Part shown: positions 52,980 to 63,857 of the stretch, piece by piece
How positions within the stretch are numbered: position 1 is the stretch's first letter
How the letters are laid out: each line of letters opens with the position of its first letter
Source of the DNA: Leptidea sinapis
Lineage: Eukaryota; Arthropoda; Insecta; Lepidoptera; Pieridae
Length of the DNA stretch: 64,000 nucleotides
Direction of reading: 5' to 3'
Assembly (NCBI RefSeq): GCF_905404315.1
Contig: NC_066267.1
Span: 758,501 to 822,500, forward strand
Notes under the pieces: generated by a model
Database searches by the model: none
Told to the model about the DNA's origin: nothing
Seen by the model: the letters and a program-made list of their open reading frames with translations, nothing else
Program-made: the position numbers and the translations under genes

Positions 52980-53340
52980 TTACTTCGTTATATCAAATAG
53001 AAATATTACATAGGTAGGTTTATTGCTGTTATTATTAACTAAAACCAACAAGGTGCTATCGCTGGTATTCGGTTGTTTTTCTCTTGCATCTTCCCATCTC
53101 TTTGTTTGCCTTCCTCTGCTTCGCGTGCTTTCTCTCCATTTGGTTTCAATTTTAGTCCATTTTTCTTTCTTTTCTCTCAACATATGTTCTGTCCAGCGCC
53201 ATTTCAATTTTCTGTAAGCTGTTTGAACTTTCTTTATCTTAGTTATCGCTTTTATCAGTACTCCATCTCTTCTCCTTACTCCAAATACGCTTCTTCCTAT
53301 CCCATTCTGATATTGAGTTTTTGAGAAGGGCGGTGATGGC
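52980..53340 (-). pseudogene. RTE-type LINE ORF2 C-terminal fragment
   Basis: The minus strand reads AITKIKKVQTAYRKLKWRWT, EHMLREKKEKWTKIETKWRE, STRSRGRQTKRWEDAREKQ. The pattern KWRW.GH.LR...KW......R..GRQ..RWEDD is the conserved end of RTE-like ORF2. The C-terminal extension and N-terminal remainder are lost. The 75-residue frame from ATG 53207 is the unbroken core. Confidence 0.75.
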
Positions 53341-54339
53341 CAAGTAGGAAACTACGAGAAAAGTCGTGAAAGGAGTCAAGAAAACAATAACTACATATTT
53401 AGTTTTTTTAATTTTTTACATAGAACATTATATACATTTATTATAATTGTATATATCTACTAAGGCTAGGGCAAATTAGTATATATCAGTACATAAGATA
53501 TGAAAATTCTATTTTTGTAAATTAAACAATTGATGGGTGAAAATTACTTTGATGTGCATTTAAAAATATCCCATTAACACTAGTGTAATACTTTGTGCTA
53601 AAAAGAACATTGTTTGCAAACGAGTAAAAGCAAACGTACAAACATAAACAAACCCTAAATGTTTATATTTAAAAACATAAAAAACTTGTTTTATACGGTT
53701 TCAAATTCAACTCTGGAAAAATGTAACATTCGCTGCGCTTTTAAGTTTTTGGTTTCACAGAATCGCAATGCACCTTTATTACAACTTTTATGCTCTCTCA
53801 TTACTGTTTGTTAAGCTTTCGAATGAATACAATGGTGACCTTTGTTACAATTTTATTATACTACTTTTTTCTAGTATTAAAGTCTTTCAACTATAAAGAT
53901 TTCGTGGAAACACAAAGCCTTTCTTAATTTTTAGTGTTATTTTAAACGCATTACTACGAGTTAATGGAACAGCGACATCTGTTGACGTGAATTATAATTA
54001 AATGTCGCGTCTGTGTCGCCCACGAAGAGTGATTTTCTTGTAATTGAGTAGATAAATTGAAAAAGGATACAAACACTCAGCATTTAACCTATTTTTGTTA
54101 GCACTAAATAAATAAAATAATTATAATAATTTATTTGTCGCCCAGGGCAAGAAGAGGTTTTTTTCGGTGAGTATAATATTATGGGGTATGTTTATAATTA
54201 CTAAAGATAGACTGAAGTCATTAATGAAGGGCAATTATTGTAATCGTAATGTCACTAATGACAAAACAATTTGAATTAAAAGTTAAAATAGCACAGTCTA
54301 CTGTGACAGTGTTCACCACAAAAAAAAAATCGGCAAGTT
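53341..54339. other. No gene recognised
   Basis: A/T-rich. The phrases CACCTTTATTACAACTTTTA (53770) and GACCTTTGTTACAATTTTAT (53836) form a loose direct repeat. No gene. Confidence 0.35.
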
Positions 54340-54490
54340 CTAGCGAGCCAAGTTTTAGGTTTCCGTAGCCAAACTTAACGTAAGTTCTAAAACTAAAAAA
54401 ATATATAATGTACCATGCAAACTTCCACCGAAAATTGATTTGAACGAGATCTAGTCAGTAGTATTTTTTAATACGTATAAATGATGATAG
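54340..54490. repeat. Dispersed repeat fragment
   Basis: GTTTTAGGTTTCCGTAGCCA, AACTTCCACCGAAAATTGAT, TTGAACGAGATCTAGTCAGT and TTTTTAATACGTATAA. Probably the other end of the family seen at 21425-21700. Confidence 0.5.
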
Positions 54491-55069
54491 CTCACCTGCA
54501 CTGTATGATTTTGAGCAAAGATTTTTTTCCCTTTCCATTTAAATAATTTAATATCATTTTCCTTTCTATGTAACTTTTATATTAAGTTACTTGCTGCTAC
54601 GGAATCCTTCATGGGCGAGGCCTGCTCGCACTTGGCCGCTTTTTTTATTAACTGCCTCAATGTTAAATAATTTTGGACTAAATAAATTTATCTTTCCAAC
54701 GATATATTATGGGGGTCTGGATCTATAATCGTTCCAACGTCGTCTTTTTGTTTCATATATTATATAGATTAGGAGCTACCGTACGCTATTTTGTTCGTAA
54801 AAAAATCTAACAAATAGAACTATTAATATATATATATGGGATTTAGTTTTCAATGCGGAATCCAAATTGTTTTTCTACAATAATAGTAGCCTAAATCATA
54901 TTATATTCTTTCTGCTGGTGATAGGCCCTTCATAATCGATGCAGCCGTTATGGAGATAAGACTAAACATCTATAATATGGTGGCTGGATGATCTTGTTAC
55001 CGGGAGGTTTGCTTGATGTGTTTTTTATTATTATTATTTCCTTTAAAGTTAAAGTTATTATATTTTTTA
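54491..55069. other. No gene recognised
   Basis: A/T-rich, with no supportable feature. Confidence 0.4.
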
Positions 55070-55195
55070 TTACAAAGTAGCGGCAAATTCAATAAGAAAC
55101 AATATTTTTATTTTTCTTTCGACATTCATAAGTGTCATTTCCGTTACCTACATGAATAAAGTTTTTTTGAATTTTTTGAATCTAAACTTCTTTTA
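55070..55195 (+). repeat. LINE 3'-UTR remnant
   Basis: TACAAAGTAGCGGCAAATTC, AATAAGAAACAATATTTTTA, GACATTCATAAGTGTCATTT, CCGTTACCTACATGAATAAA. Matches 15735-15845. Confidence 0.65.
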
Positions 55196-55239
55196 TGTTC
55201 TATGTATTTATATTACAAAGTACACTTCAATTTTATTCA

Positions 55240-55460
55240 TATAAATAGGCTAGCCGTACCCGCCCGCTTCGGCAAATTTTAAAAGGAAATAAATTAAATT
55301 TTATTCATCTTATTACAAATAAAATAAAAAAATAAGTAGCTATAAACCATCTATGATAAATTTCGCATCGAATGGTGGTAGATTCATGTCGATACGATCA
55401 GTGGTTTAGGCGTGATTGAGCCATAAACAAAGACCATTTTCATTATATATATTTAAGATA
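55240..55460 (+). repeat. LINE-tail or Helitron-like remnant
   Basis: ATAGGCTAGCCGTACCCGCC, CGCTTCGGCAAATTTTAAAA, TCGATACGATCAGTGGTTTA GGCGTGATTGAG. Typical words of dispersed insect LINE tails, as at 23255. Confidence 0.45.
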
Positions 55461-55764
55461 GAAGTAGAGAGTAGAAGATAGATTAAAAATATTAGTTCAT
55501 AACGAACTTACGCATGAAATACAAATTAAGCCAGTCCACAATAAATGGGGCAATTAGAAACACTCAGGCCATTACAGCATTAGCTTTTACATGTTAATGT
55601 GTTATTGATAGCGGGCAGCGCGTGTTAATTACAATCCCTTATGTGCCTGGCTGAATTATCCTACTCATTTACTATGGCAAAACTTAGTGGTTTACGACGG
55701 TTTTTTCGGTCGGGAGCGGCTTGTTTTTGCCCCTAAAATTTGGGCAAGTAGGAAAGCGATACCG

Positions 55765-55948
55765 CAGGGCGCCGTAGCTAGTGATATTACTGGGTAAATG
55801 AGACTTAACATCTTATGTCTCAAGGTGACGAGCGCAATTATTGTAGTGCCGCTCAAAATTTTTGGGTTTTTCAATAATCCTGAGCGGTACTGCATTGAAC
55901 TCTTAAACTCAACGTCCTGCTCGTCTCGTCCCTTATTTTCATAAAAAA
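55765..55948 (+). repeat. S1 SINE-like repeat, 5' truncated
   Basis: Starts at AGGGCGCCGTAGCTAGTGAT, hairpin GTGCCGCTCAAAATTTTTG...CTGAGCGGTAC, a short deletion near 55900, then CAACGTCCTGCTCGTCTCGT and the A-rich tail. Confidence 0.85.
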
Positions 55949-56304
55949 AGTAGTACTTATAGGAATCAATGGTGAATTTGACGTTAAAGAAATCTATGTA
56001 AAGCCGTTGGTGGCTTCTTGCATGATTTTTTATTTAGGGTTGCTACCCACCACGTACCAATGGATTTTAGATTTTCAAAAACATATATACGTTTATTTGT
56101 CGGCCTTGCAATGAAGAACAACATCTTGACAAATCTACACCTGCAAAGATATTCAGAGGTGTGAGTGAAGTTGGACACTGGTCAAGGTAGTCGACTAAAA
56201 AGAATTAGAACCCAGGGCTGTCCCACGCAAATTTTATTTATTTATTTATTAGAACAGAAATATATACATGACATATTATGCTTAATATTAAAATACTCGG
56301 TTTG

Positions 56305-56368
56305 AAGGGCGCCGTAGCTAGTAAAATGACTGGGCCCATGAGAATTAATATCTTATGTATCAAAGTGT
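56305..56368 (+). repeat. S1 fragment fused to an RTE LINE
   Basis: TTTGAAGGGCGCCGTAGCTA, GTAAAATGACTGGGCCCATG and AGAATTAATATCTTATGTAT, ending at AAAGTG. The LINE coding sequence begins directly after. Confidence 0.7.
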
Positions 56369-56369
56369 C

Positions 56370-56765
56370 AAACAGTCTAATTATTTCCATAGTCAGCTAT
56401 GGGGCTGAGACATGGACACTAAAGAAGGCCGACAGAGATCGGATTGATGCATTTGAGACGTGGTGCTGGAGGAAGATGCTTCAAATCTCGTGGACAGCAT
56501 TCCGCTAGAACCAATCCATCGTCCACACTCTAGGTACAAAAACCAGACTCTGGGAAGGTACACGACGCCCCAGAGGTCGCAGCCCTATAAGATGGTTTGA
56601 CCAAATCCGCACATCTCTGGTTACCGGACTTCATGACGCGCACTGCACGTACCCAAAGACAAACACAGATGGTGAACTATTGACAAAAAGTTGAATCCTC
56701 GGAGAAATCACGACCCTCAGAAATAAGAAATACGACGCGAGGAGGAAGAGAGGTATCAAAGTCAT
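56370..56765 (+). pseudogene. RTE-type LINE ORF2 C-terminal fragment
   Basis: SLIISIVSYGAETWTLKKAD, RDRIDAFETWCWRKMLQISW, TAFR, a stop at 56506-56508, NQSIVHTLGTKTRLWEGTRR, PRGRSPIRWFDQIRTSLVTG, then LHDAHCTYP. The YG.ETWTL.KAD..RI.AFE.WC.RRML.I.W...RTN.S signature and the PRGR.P.RW.DQI segment are standard post-polymerase motifs of RTE-like ORF2. The part normally between the two (about 45 residues) is missing. It is dead because of the stop, the deletion and the missing catalytic domain. Confidence 0.85.
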
Positions 56766-57720
56766 AAGCGGAATTTGGGGTCAATCGAAAATCCTGTGAG
56801 TGTTGTTATGTACTTGTCTCGTTATTTAAAAAAATCCTTTTACTAAAGGCGCTCATATCATTTTAATTACAGATATCCACAGGTCAAAAACTAAATAAAA
56901 GATTTAAATGGATTAATTAATTTAATTTACATATAGCTCGTACAATTAGTAAAAACAATTTTTTTTGACGCGATTTTTCAATAAGTGGATTCGCCGGATT
57001 ACCAATTAAATAAATATATTTGATATTCTTAAATAAGAGCATGTTTTTGACGTCAAAATCCTAAATAAGATAATAGGCACAAGACATTGAGTCGTAGAAA
57101 ATAGCCCGCAAATCTAGCCAAACCTAGTCTCATTGAGATCATTCCGAATGCATAATACCTGGTGAATTAGTGCTAAGCGTTAAGCTGCACTGACAAGTAC
57201 TAAGCTAGTGTAAACTATGCATAATGTGACGGTGTCGTTCACTTTATTTCCTCTATTATTCACCTCGTCTTCAAAGTAGCGGAAACTAGCAAACTAGATA
57301 AGTTTTTAAAGGACCAAGTTAGATGAATCTTGACTGCGTAATGTAAAGATTAAAAGTTGTTGATTGTGAGTTCTTAAGGACTTTAGCGTCTGAATATAAA
57401 GATGAATGATGTAAAAAATTATTAGATTTGATGAAGTTCTACTAATTTCGGTAATAATTAGATATTAAATACAAAAGGTATACTCAAAAGCCAACATCCA
57501 ATTGATTTAGTTCAAAATGATGTAACATTGCGCCAGTTAATAAAAAAAAATTGTCAGTTGTTGAGTCCGATAGAAGTGAAAACTTTTAAAACAATTAAAT
57601 TATTAATTTCAATTTATTTTTAAAACTTATTCTCAATAATAAATGAGTCAAACAAAAATGCTATTTCAACAATGTACCGAATAAACACCTTTCACTAAAT
57701 CCATTCAATTTCACTTAAAA
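56766..57720. other. No gene recognised
   Basis: A/T-rich, without a supportable frame. Confidence 0.4.
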
Positions 57721-57724
57721 GATA

Positions 57725-57895
57725 TACACAGCACTAATGTTGCACAATACGTCAGCTGTATAGCTACAGATATACTGCTATAAGCATTTCGATGACGCGA
57801 ACTCACGAGATTTCACCCATCCAAAAGGTGTCTAACGTGCGCTAATCATTAGCATATCTGTGACGCAAAACCTTAAGATTTTGCCCTTAAGAATT
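57725..57895 (-). repeat. MITE fragment matching 17.4-17.55 kb
   Basis: ACACAGCACTAATGTTGCAC, ACGTCAGCTGTATAGCTACA, GATATACTGCTATAAGCATT and GACGCGAACTCACGAGATTT: the reverse complement of 17455-17550. Confidence 0.65.
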
Positions 57896-57897
57896 AT

Positions 57898-58266
57898 TTT
57901 TTTATGCCAATAAGGGACAAGACGAGCAGGACGTTCAGCTGATGGTAAATGCTACGCCCTGCCCATTACAATGCAGTGCCGCTCAGGATTCTTGAAAAAC
58001 CCCAAAAATTCTGAACGGCACTATTAGTGCGCTCGTCACCATGAGACATAAGATGTTAAGTCTCATTTGCCCAGTTAGTTCGCTAGCTACGGCGCCCTCC
58101 GGACCACACGAACACAGTAACGCTTACACATTACTGCTTCACGGCATAAAATAGGTGCCGTTGTGGCAGCCATAATCTTTTTCTTTCTTTTGGTTTAAAA
58201 ATGATTTTTCTTTCTTTCTATCAAAATCTAGCCGGCATCCTGTGCAAAGGAGCCTCCCACTGGTAA
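57898..58266 (-). repeat. S1 SINE-like repeat with a 50-bp insertion
   Basis: Full S1 from TTTTTTTATGCCAATAAGGG to GGAGCCTCCCACTGGTAA. Between CATAATC and TAGCCGG there is a pyrimidine-rich insert of about 50 bp (58178-58228, two TTTTCTTTCT words), with AATCT on both sides as a possible target duplication. Confidence 0.9.
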
Positions 58267-58689
58267 TCATGGTACTTCATCAACGTATTAGTGTTTTTCT
58301 GACCCAGGAACTATTATCCATATGAGATTATTAGCTTATCATTAACTGCCCTAGTAAAACCATTGAAACGAATACACTAAAATAAAAGAGAAACTTATAA
58401 ATTACGACAGTAAATCTCATTATATCAAGACAGAACATTTATTTATCACAATACCAAATCATAAATTCAGTTAGGCCAGTCTCGTTTCGGCTTAGGGAAG
58501 GACAGACCACAACACTTAGTGAATTAAGTATGTCACAAGTTAATGGTGAATGTAGACAGGGGTAGGCATGATGTTAAATTAGCCGTGACGTCACTGGACA
58601 GGACGGACACTATATAAAATTATATGGGATTATTGTGAGATTATAGTGTCGTATCATTTGTGACTCATAGCATTTAATGTTAAATATAG
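58267..58689. other. No gene recognised
   Basis: A/T-rich, nothing supportable. Confidence 0.4.
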
Positions 58690-59120
58690 ACACAAATGTC
58701 TATTAGCAATAATAAAACCTTATATAATGTATGTGTCTAGATAGACTGGAAACTACTGTAGGTGCACTGAGCCACAGTTCAGTAATAGATTGCCCGAATT
58801 GACGCACGCACACATACACACGATTAACACTGCCGCTAAGCAATCTTGGGAAGACAAAACTATTGAGTGCCACTATAGTACCTATAACGTTGAGCCGCGT
58901 CGTCAATCTTTTTGATCATTTATACGTCTAGATAGACCGTGACAGCTATGAAAACATCGAAAAAATTGAAGTTGACTGTTAACCTCTATTATGAGCAATG
59001 CGCGCACACTAAGATAAGGATCGCGAGTCATCGCTTGTCACGTACACTTAAGTATTATTCCTGGCCTGTTTTCATCGGTTGTCTAACGACAAGAGACTCT
59101 ATCTAGACCTTATATAAGGG
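58690..59120. mobile_element. ME-related MITE-like copies
   Basis: 58915-59118 begins ATTTATACGTCTAGATAGAC, has TGTTAACCTCTATTATGAGC, CTGGCCTGTTTTCATCGGTT GTCTAAC and ends CTCTATCTAGACCTTATATA, an ME-type end. 58722-58745 (ACCTTATATAATGTATGTGT CTAG) is a second left end, so two ME-type copies may be joined. The same interior recurs at 60655-60715 in reverse. Confidence 0.6.
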
Positions 59121-59334
59121 ATTCAGGAGTCTCCGCTGCGCTCCAACTAGACACCGCACTACCTAAGAACAATAGCATCTTTTAAATTTTGTAACATACG
59201 CTTCGTGCTATTTTATATTGACATTAATTAAAAGTTTGACAGAACATGACATTGTGACACGTGAACGTCCCACATTATTCGCCACAAGACCACACGAGAC
59301 TGGCTCGAGTAGTATTAGTTGCCGTATTACTGCT

Positions 59335-59775
59335 ATCTAGTAGGAGCGCAGTGGAGACCACTCATAAGCTAAGATATAAATAATCTGAGGTCCAAACTAT
59401 ACTGAAGATAATCTTTATATCAGCGGTACATGGTAGGACTTTGTCAGTAGACGATAAATGAAGTCTGGATAAACGTCGCTGTCTGAGTCGCTGGCCGAGC
59501 TGTAATACGACTGCCGTGTCTACTGTTCTTAATTGCCGCATGTTACGACTATGCCTGAGTTATCTAGATGGAGTGCAGCGGAGACCACTCATTAAGCTAA
59601 GATATAAATGATCTGAGGTCCAAATAATACTTAAAGGTAATCTTTATATCAGCGGTAGATTGTAGGACTTTGTCAGTCGACAATAAATCCAGCCTGGATA
59701 AACGTCGCTGTCTCCTGGCCTCGCTTTAATACGACTGCCGTGTCTACTGTTCTAATACGGCTTAATTTAACCCTT
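59335..59775 (+). repeat. 227-bp tandem duplication
   Basis: Unit 1 from 59344 (GAGCGCAGTGGAGACCACTC) and unit 2 from 59571 (GAGTGCAGCGGAGACCACTC) share AAGCTAAGATATAAAT, ATCTGAGGTCCAAA, ATAATCTTTATATCAGCGGT, GTAGGACTTTGTCAGT and ACGACTGCCGTGTCTACTGTTC. Several indels separate the units. A third, inverted scrap is at 59128-59160 and another at 19119-19145. Confidence 0.8.
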
Positions 59776-60119
59776 CTGTTACCTAGACGTCGCGATCCGA
59801 CACAATCCTAAGTCCCGGCTTGCCCGTGTAACAATATTGGATGTCACTTGTCCTAAGAACAAGTTTAATTGATACGTAATGGAAAAGTTTTGGAGATAAA
59901 ATATCTATTCATCATCACGACCATGATGGTCGTGGAGCATTCTTACAAAAACAATGAATTCAAACTCTAAAGGTTGATGCATCCAATAGAATATAGCTTA
60001 TATTAATCGAGTTTATTCTTTATTACTTTTAATGAAATATTTGATATTATTTAACACGATTCATATACTGGATGCATCACCTTATAAACTAATTTGTTAT
60101 GTATTTATCACATCCAGAT
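59776..60119. other. No gene recognised
   Basis: A/T-rich, contains TCATCATCACGACCATGATG, a short palindromic word. No gene. Confidence 0.35.
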
Positions 60120-60512
60120 GCTAGGGATGATATCCTACTTGTGGCGTGTCGTGCGAAGGTGGAATTCGGCGGCAGGAATCAGGTTAAACAGCTCTTCGGA
60201 ACACTCCCCGTGATAAATGCGGTAGAAGATACACAATGATGCGACGTCTCTACGCAACGCCCAACGCCGTTCACAGAGCACTGGGTCCCCGACAATTCGA
60301 GCTGCTCTGCGTTGCACGCGGTCAAATGGATCGAGCTGATACTGGGGTGCGCCAGACCAGAGATGACAGCAATACCTGCGCTTTGTAGAGCGCTAGAATG
60401 TGGGCCGGCTTGAAGTATTGCCGTGCTCTATTAATGACGCCCAGCTTCTTTGAAGCCAATTTGGCTTTGCCCTCTAGGTGGCCATGGAATTGGCAATCGC
60501 TCGAGATTTTGA
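60120..60512 (-). pseudogene. L1 CR1/Jockey-type LINE ORF2 C-terminal fragment
   Basis: The minus strand reads ISSDCQFHGHLEGKAKLASK, KLGVINRARQYFKPAHILAL, YKAQ, then, after a deletion and frame change near 60375, YCCHLWSGAPQYQLDPFDRV, QRRAARIVGDPVLCERRWAL, RRDVASLCIFYRIYHGECSE, ELFNLIPAAEFHLRTTRHK and a stop caused by a one-base loss where other copies continue LGYHP. This is the region after the polymerase core. It overlaps and extends the 52.1-kb copy toward the N terminus. Dead copy. Confidence 0.85.
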
Positions 60513-60654
60513 GCGATTGTATGTTAAAACAATTGTAAAATACTCTATTGGTTTAAAAGAGTGGCCATTGAGTATCTTGTATGTTCTTATCACGATCTCT
60601 ACTTTTTCCAAGCATATGGTAGATGCAGTAATCTTAAAAGAAATATTTATAGCG

Positions 60655-60715
60655 ACGACACTTTGTGTTAGTGTGCGTCAATTGCTCAAAATAGAGGTTA
60701 ACTCTAAACTCATTT
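60655..60715 (-). repeat. ME-related fragment
   Basis: CACTTTGTGTTAGTGTGCGT, CAATTGCTCAAAATAGAGGT TAAC: the reverse of the ME interior at 58976-59030. Confidence 0.6.
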
Positions 60716-60779
60716 TTTTTCGGCATTTACACAGTTGTATTAATGATCTAAGGTTTGGACGATAGACTTAGAAAATATT

Positions 60780-61477
60780 AGCCTATAGATGATTTGATTT
60801 GTCAATGTGGGCGTTAGCTAGTTTCTCAAAATACTTAGAAGCTATCTTATATCAAAAGCATGTTATCAAAATTTGCCAATAGAAATCGTCATTTCAAAAA
60901 CTATATCAAAACAAGATTGGTCACAAGTGTCAACATAGATACGTTTTTAAAGCATACGGTACATAACATTATAACTACATATAGAAGATTTTATATAATC
61001 AGGAAATCCTAGTCGAAGCGGCGTCATAGTGCCATAAATCACATAAGTGGTGACTAAGGATTTAGCGATCGTAAGAAAGTTCGCAAGAAGGCAAATCCAT
61101 TAAAATAAGTCCATCAAAGGGAACTCTTTCTAATCTGTTTGCGTAGTGCTCTATATGTCTTATAGAGTTTGTGTATCGTAAAGGAAAAACTCCAAGTTGC
61201 GAGCACATAATGTACTTCGTTAGAGTTCTGTCATCAGGATATTATCCCTTATATTTCATACGATATTATTAGTGTAATAATATACAATTTGTTGTTTGCT
61301 TTACTATAATACTTAAAACCATAGCTGTGCCCTGCGGTTTTATACGCCCACGATATTTGACTCGTCTCTTTTTATAAGAAATAATATCTTGGTACCCGAT
61401 ACGCCTTTTAATTTTTTTTTTAATTAAACAGTAATTTTTGATTGAAACTTGACAGCAAACGTACGGGTCTTCTGTTG
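60780..61477. other. No gene recognised
   Basis: A/T-rich. The 79-codon minus frame at 61508-61269 has no domain. Confidence 0.35.
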
Positions 61478-61865
61478 AAGTGAAAACTTCTTTAGCGACG
61501 TTGAGCACTTTTCTTGGGATGGGTATTAAATGTAAAAATCACGTCAGGACACGTGACCTGATCGAAAATTCGTAAGACAGTCGTTGCAATTATGGATGAA
61601 TGTTGATTTTTCTGAGAGATAATTTTTTTATGTAAAATAATTGTTCTAATAGTTTTGAAGTGTCATATTTTTATTTAATATAAATTGTCATTTCGTGTAC
61701 GATAGCGCAATAAATGAATATTGTATTTAACCACATAAATCCTAGTACTATTATACCGATAAATAAAGTAATTCGTGCGAAATTAAAAAAAAATAAAAAA
61801 ATAAACTAACCATTCCAAAATATTCAAAAATGCACAACATTTATGGTCAAGTATTCACTTCTGCC
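61478..61865 (-). mobile_element. MG MITE-like element, copy H
   Basis: AAGTGAAAACTTCTTTAGCG, CGTCAGGACACGTGACCTGA, GATTTTTCTGAGAGATAATT, TAGCGCAATAAATGAATATT, AATGCACAACATTTATGG, ending CACTTCTGCCG. It runs collinear with 10138 down to 9752, so it is a full-length inverted counterpart. Confidence 0.75.
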
Positions 61866-61954
61866 GTTATTTAACAATAAGTTATTTTTATTGATGTTAA
61901 TTGATTAACGCCAGCCAAATTCTCCTGCAGGAATTAGAGGAATTACAGGAATGT

Positions 61955-62110
61955 TGTCAGCCTTTTAGAAGAGTTTACGTGCTTTTTTGAAGGTACCTAT
62001 GTTGTCCGATACTGAAAACACCTCGCAAGGAAATGGTTTGATTGTTCGTGGAAGAAAGTTCCTTGAACACAATGTAGATTGTAGAGCAGTTGTGCTCAAA
62101 CGGTCGATCG
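61955..62110 (-). repeat. L1 LINE ORF2 3'-end fragment
   Basis: AGAAGAGTTTACGTGCTTTT, TTGAAGGTACCTATGTTGTC, GAAAACACCTCGCAAGGAAA and GTTCGTGGAAGAAAGTTCCT. Collinear with the antisense LINE at 20090-20200. Confidence 0.65.
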
Positions 62111-62585
62111 CGAGTGATTTTTGAATCAATCTCGAGAAAAGAATCCGATATAGAACTATTCACAGATTTTTTTAGGTAACTGAAATCAGTAATTACGTAC
62201 CATCTTATGAAAAGGACTCAGGACATGCAGTGTCATGAAGATTCAACATCCAAACTCACTCTTTAGTTAAGTTTAGAAATTTAGACACTAGAACGCGTTT
62301 GTTTTGTAAGAACCAATAAACTCGAAATCTTGAATAATTATGAGTTTATTCACTGACATTTTAGAGCAGACCTACACTTACTTTGACAAAAAAAATGCAT
62401 ATTATTGTGCGCAATACTAATATCTATAATATATTCGTGACACTCTACCTAGACGACAATCCTTCATCACACATACTTGAAGACTCTCATAGTCAATCGA
62501 TAGTAGTCTAGCAATTTTGAGGTTGATCGCCAGCAGTTCAAGCTTGAGCACCCTTTCTGTAGAGGAATGCCTGACATCTAAATCA
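62111..62585. other. No gene recognised
   Basis: A/T-rich, nothing supportable. Confidence 0.4.
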
Positions 62586-62882
62586 GTATGAGGCTCCATT
62601 GCACAGGATGCCGGCTAGATTATGGGTACCACAACGGCGCCTATTTCTGCCATGAAGCAGTAATGTGTAAGCATTATTGTGTTTCGGTCTGAAGGGTGCC
62701 GTAGCTAGTGAAATTACTGGGAAAATGAGACTGACATCTTATGCCTCAAGGTAGCATTGTGGTGCCGCTCAGAGTTTTTGGGTTTTTCAAGAATCATGAG
62801 CGGCATTGCATTGTAACGGGCAGCGCGTATCAATTACCATCAGTTGAACGTCCTGCTCGTCTCGTCCCTTATTGACATAAAA
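62586..62882 (+). repeat. S1 SINE-like repeat, full length
   Basis: GTATGAGGCTCCATTGCACA to GTCCTGCTCGTCTCGTCCCT and TTATTGACATAAAAAAATG. Hairpin GTGCCGCTCAGAGTTTTTG...CATGAGCGGCAT. Confidence 0.9.
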
Positions 62883-62954
62883 AAATGATGGGTATGATAT
62901 CTACGTTTGTGGAGTTTTCTACGGAGGTGAGAGAATTCTTTCATCTCCGGTCAG

Positions 62955-63128
62955 GGATCCAAAGCTCTGCGCTAAATCACTTGTTGTTGCATAGGGATGC
63001 CGCTTCATTGCGTTTCTCCTACAGGATTAATTTCAGGCTTTCTTTCTAAAGGGCCGGCGACGCTCCTGTGAGATCAGCGGTGATCACTTAACATTAACTT
63101 CCTTTGTCCTCCAGTTATATACAAAAAT
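62955..63128 (+). repeat. L1 LINE 3' end, decayed
   Basis: TTGCATAGGGATGCCGCTTC, ATTGCGTTTCTCCTACAGGA (matching LRRDVASLC..YRI), then an internal deletion to AAAGGGCCGGCGACGCTCCT GTGA, GCGGTGATCACTTAACATTA and an A-rich end. Confidence 0.65.
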
Positions 63129-63587
63129 AGTATTGTAAAACACACCCACACGCAAAGGAAGTAATTAGTATCCTATTAAGTTACGCTCAACTTACTCGCA
63201 AACATATCTGGCCTATTTTCCATGGCTCTGATTACATTGTTACAAGCGCAAACTTCCTTTGTACATATTAAATAGATCAAACGTTAACCCCACATTAACA
63301 TACGTACAATCAACAAATAAACATCAAACATTTACAAACAACATAAAATCAATAATAGTTACAGCGCTCGATTGTAATTTACTAACTTTATTCACTAGAG
63401 AAATCATGATATTGTCTATAAATTCTGTTTGTGTTATAATTTAGTGTTTCAATTATTTACTGTAGCATTGTGTATTATTTGAAGTAAAATTTGCCAATTT
63501 GTGCATAGACTAACAATAAACTAACGTATAGACTGACAAAGCTTACGAGAGCTGAGAGCATCCCTAACGGAGATACAGCAGAGTTTA
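63129..63587. other. No gene recognised
   Basis: A/T-rich, nothing supportable. Confidence 0.4.
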
Positions 63588-63857
63588 CCAGTGGGAGGCT
63601 CCTTTGCACAGGATGCCGGCTAGATTATGGGTACCGCAACGGCGCCGTTTTCTGACGTGAAGCAGTAATGTGTAAGCATTATTGTATTTCGGTCTGAAGG
63701 CCGTAGCTAATGAAATTACTGGGCAAATGGGACTTAACATCTTATGTCTCAAGGTGACGAGCGTAGCAGTGCCGCTCAGGAAATTTGGGTCTTTCAAGAA
63801 TTCTGAGCGGCACTGCATTGTAATAGGCAGGGCGTATCAGTTACCAATAGCTGTACG
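63588..63857 (+). repeat. S1 SINE-like repeat, tail lost
   Basis: ACCAGTGGGAGGCTCCTTTG, with the strong hairpin AGTGCCGCTCAGGAAATTTG...AATTCTGAGCGGCACT, up to TTACCAATAGCTGTACGC, then an A run; the CTCGTCTCGTCCC end is missing. Confidence 0.88.

Noticed and set aside
60478..60765. 95-residue plus frame
   Set aside because: Its start lies inside an antisense LINE remnant and its end inside an ME fragment, so it is a chance frame.
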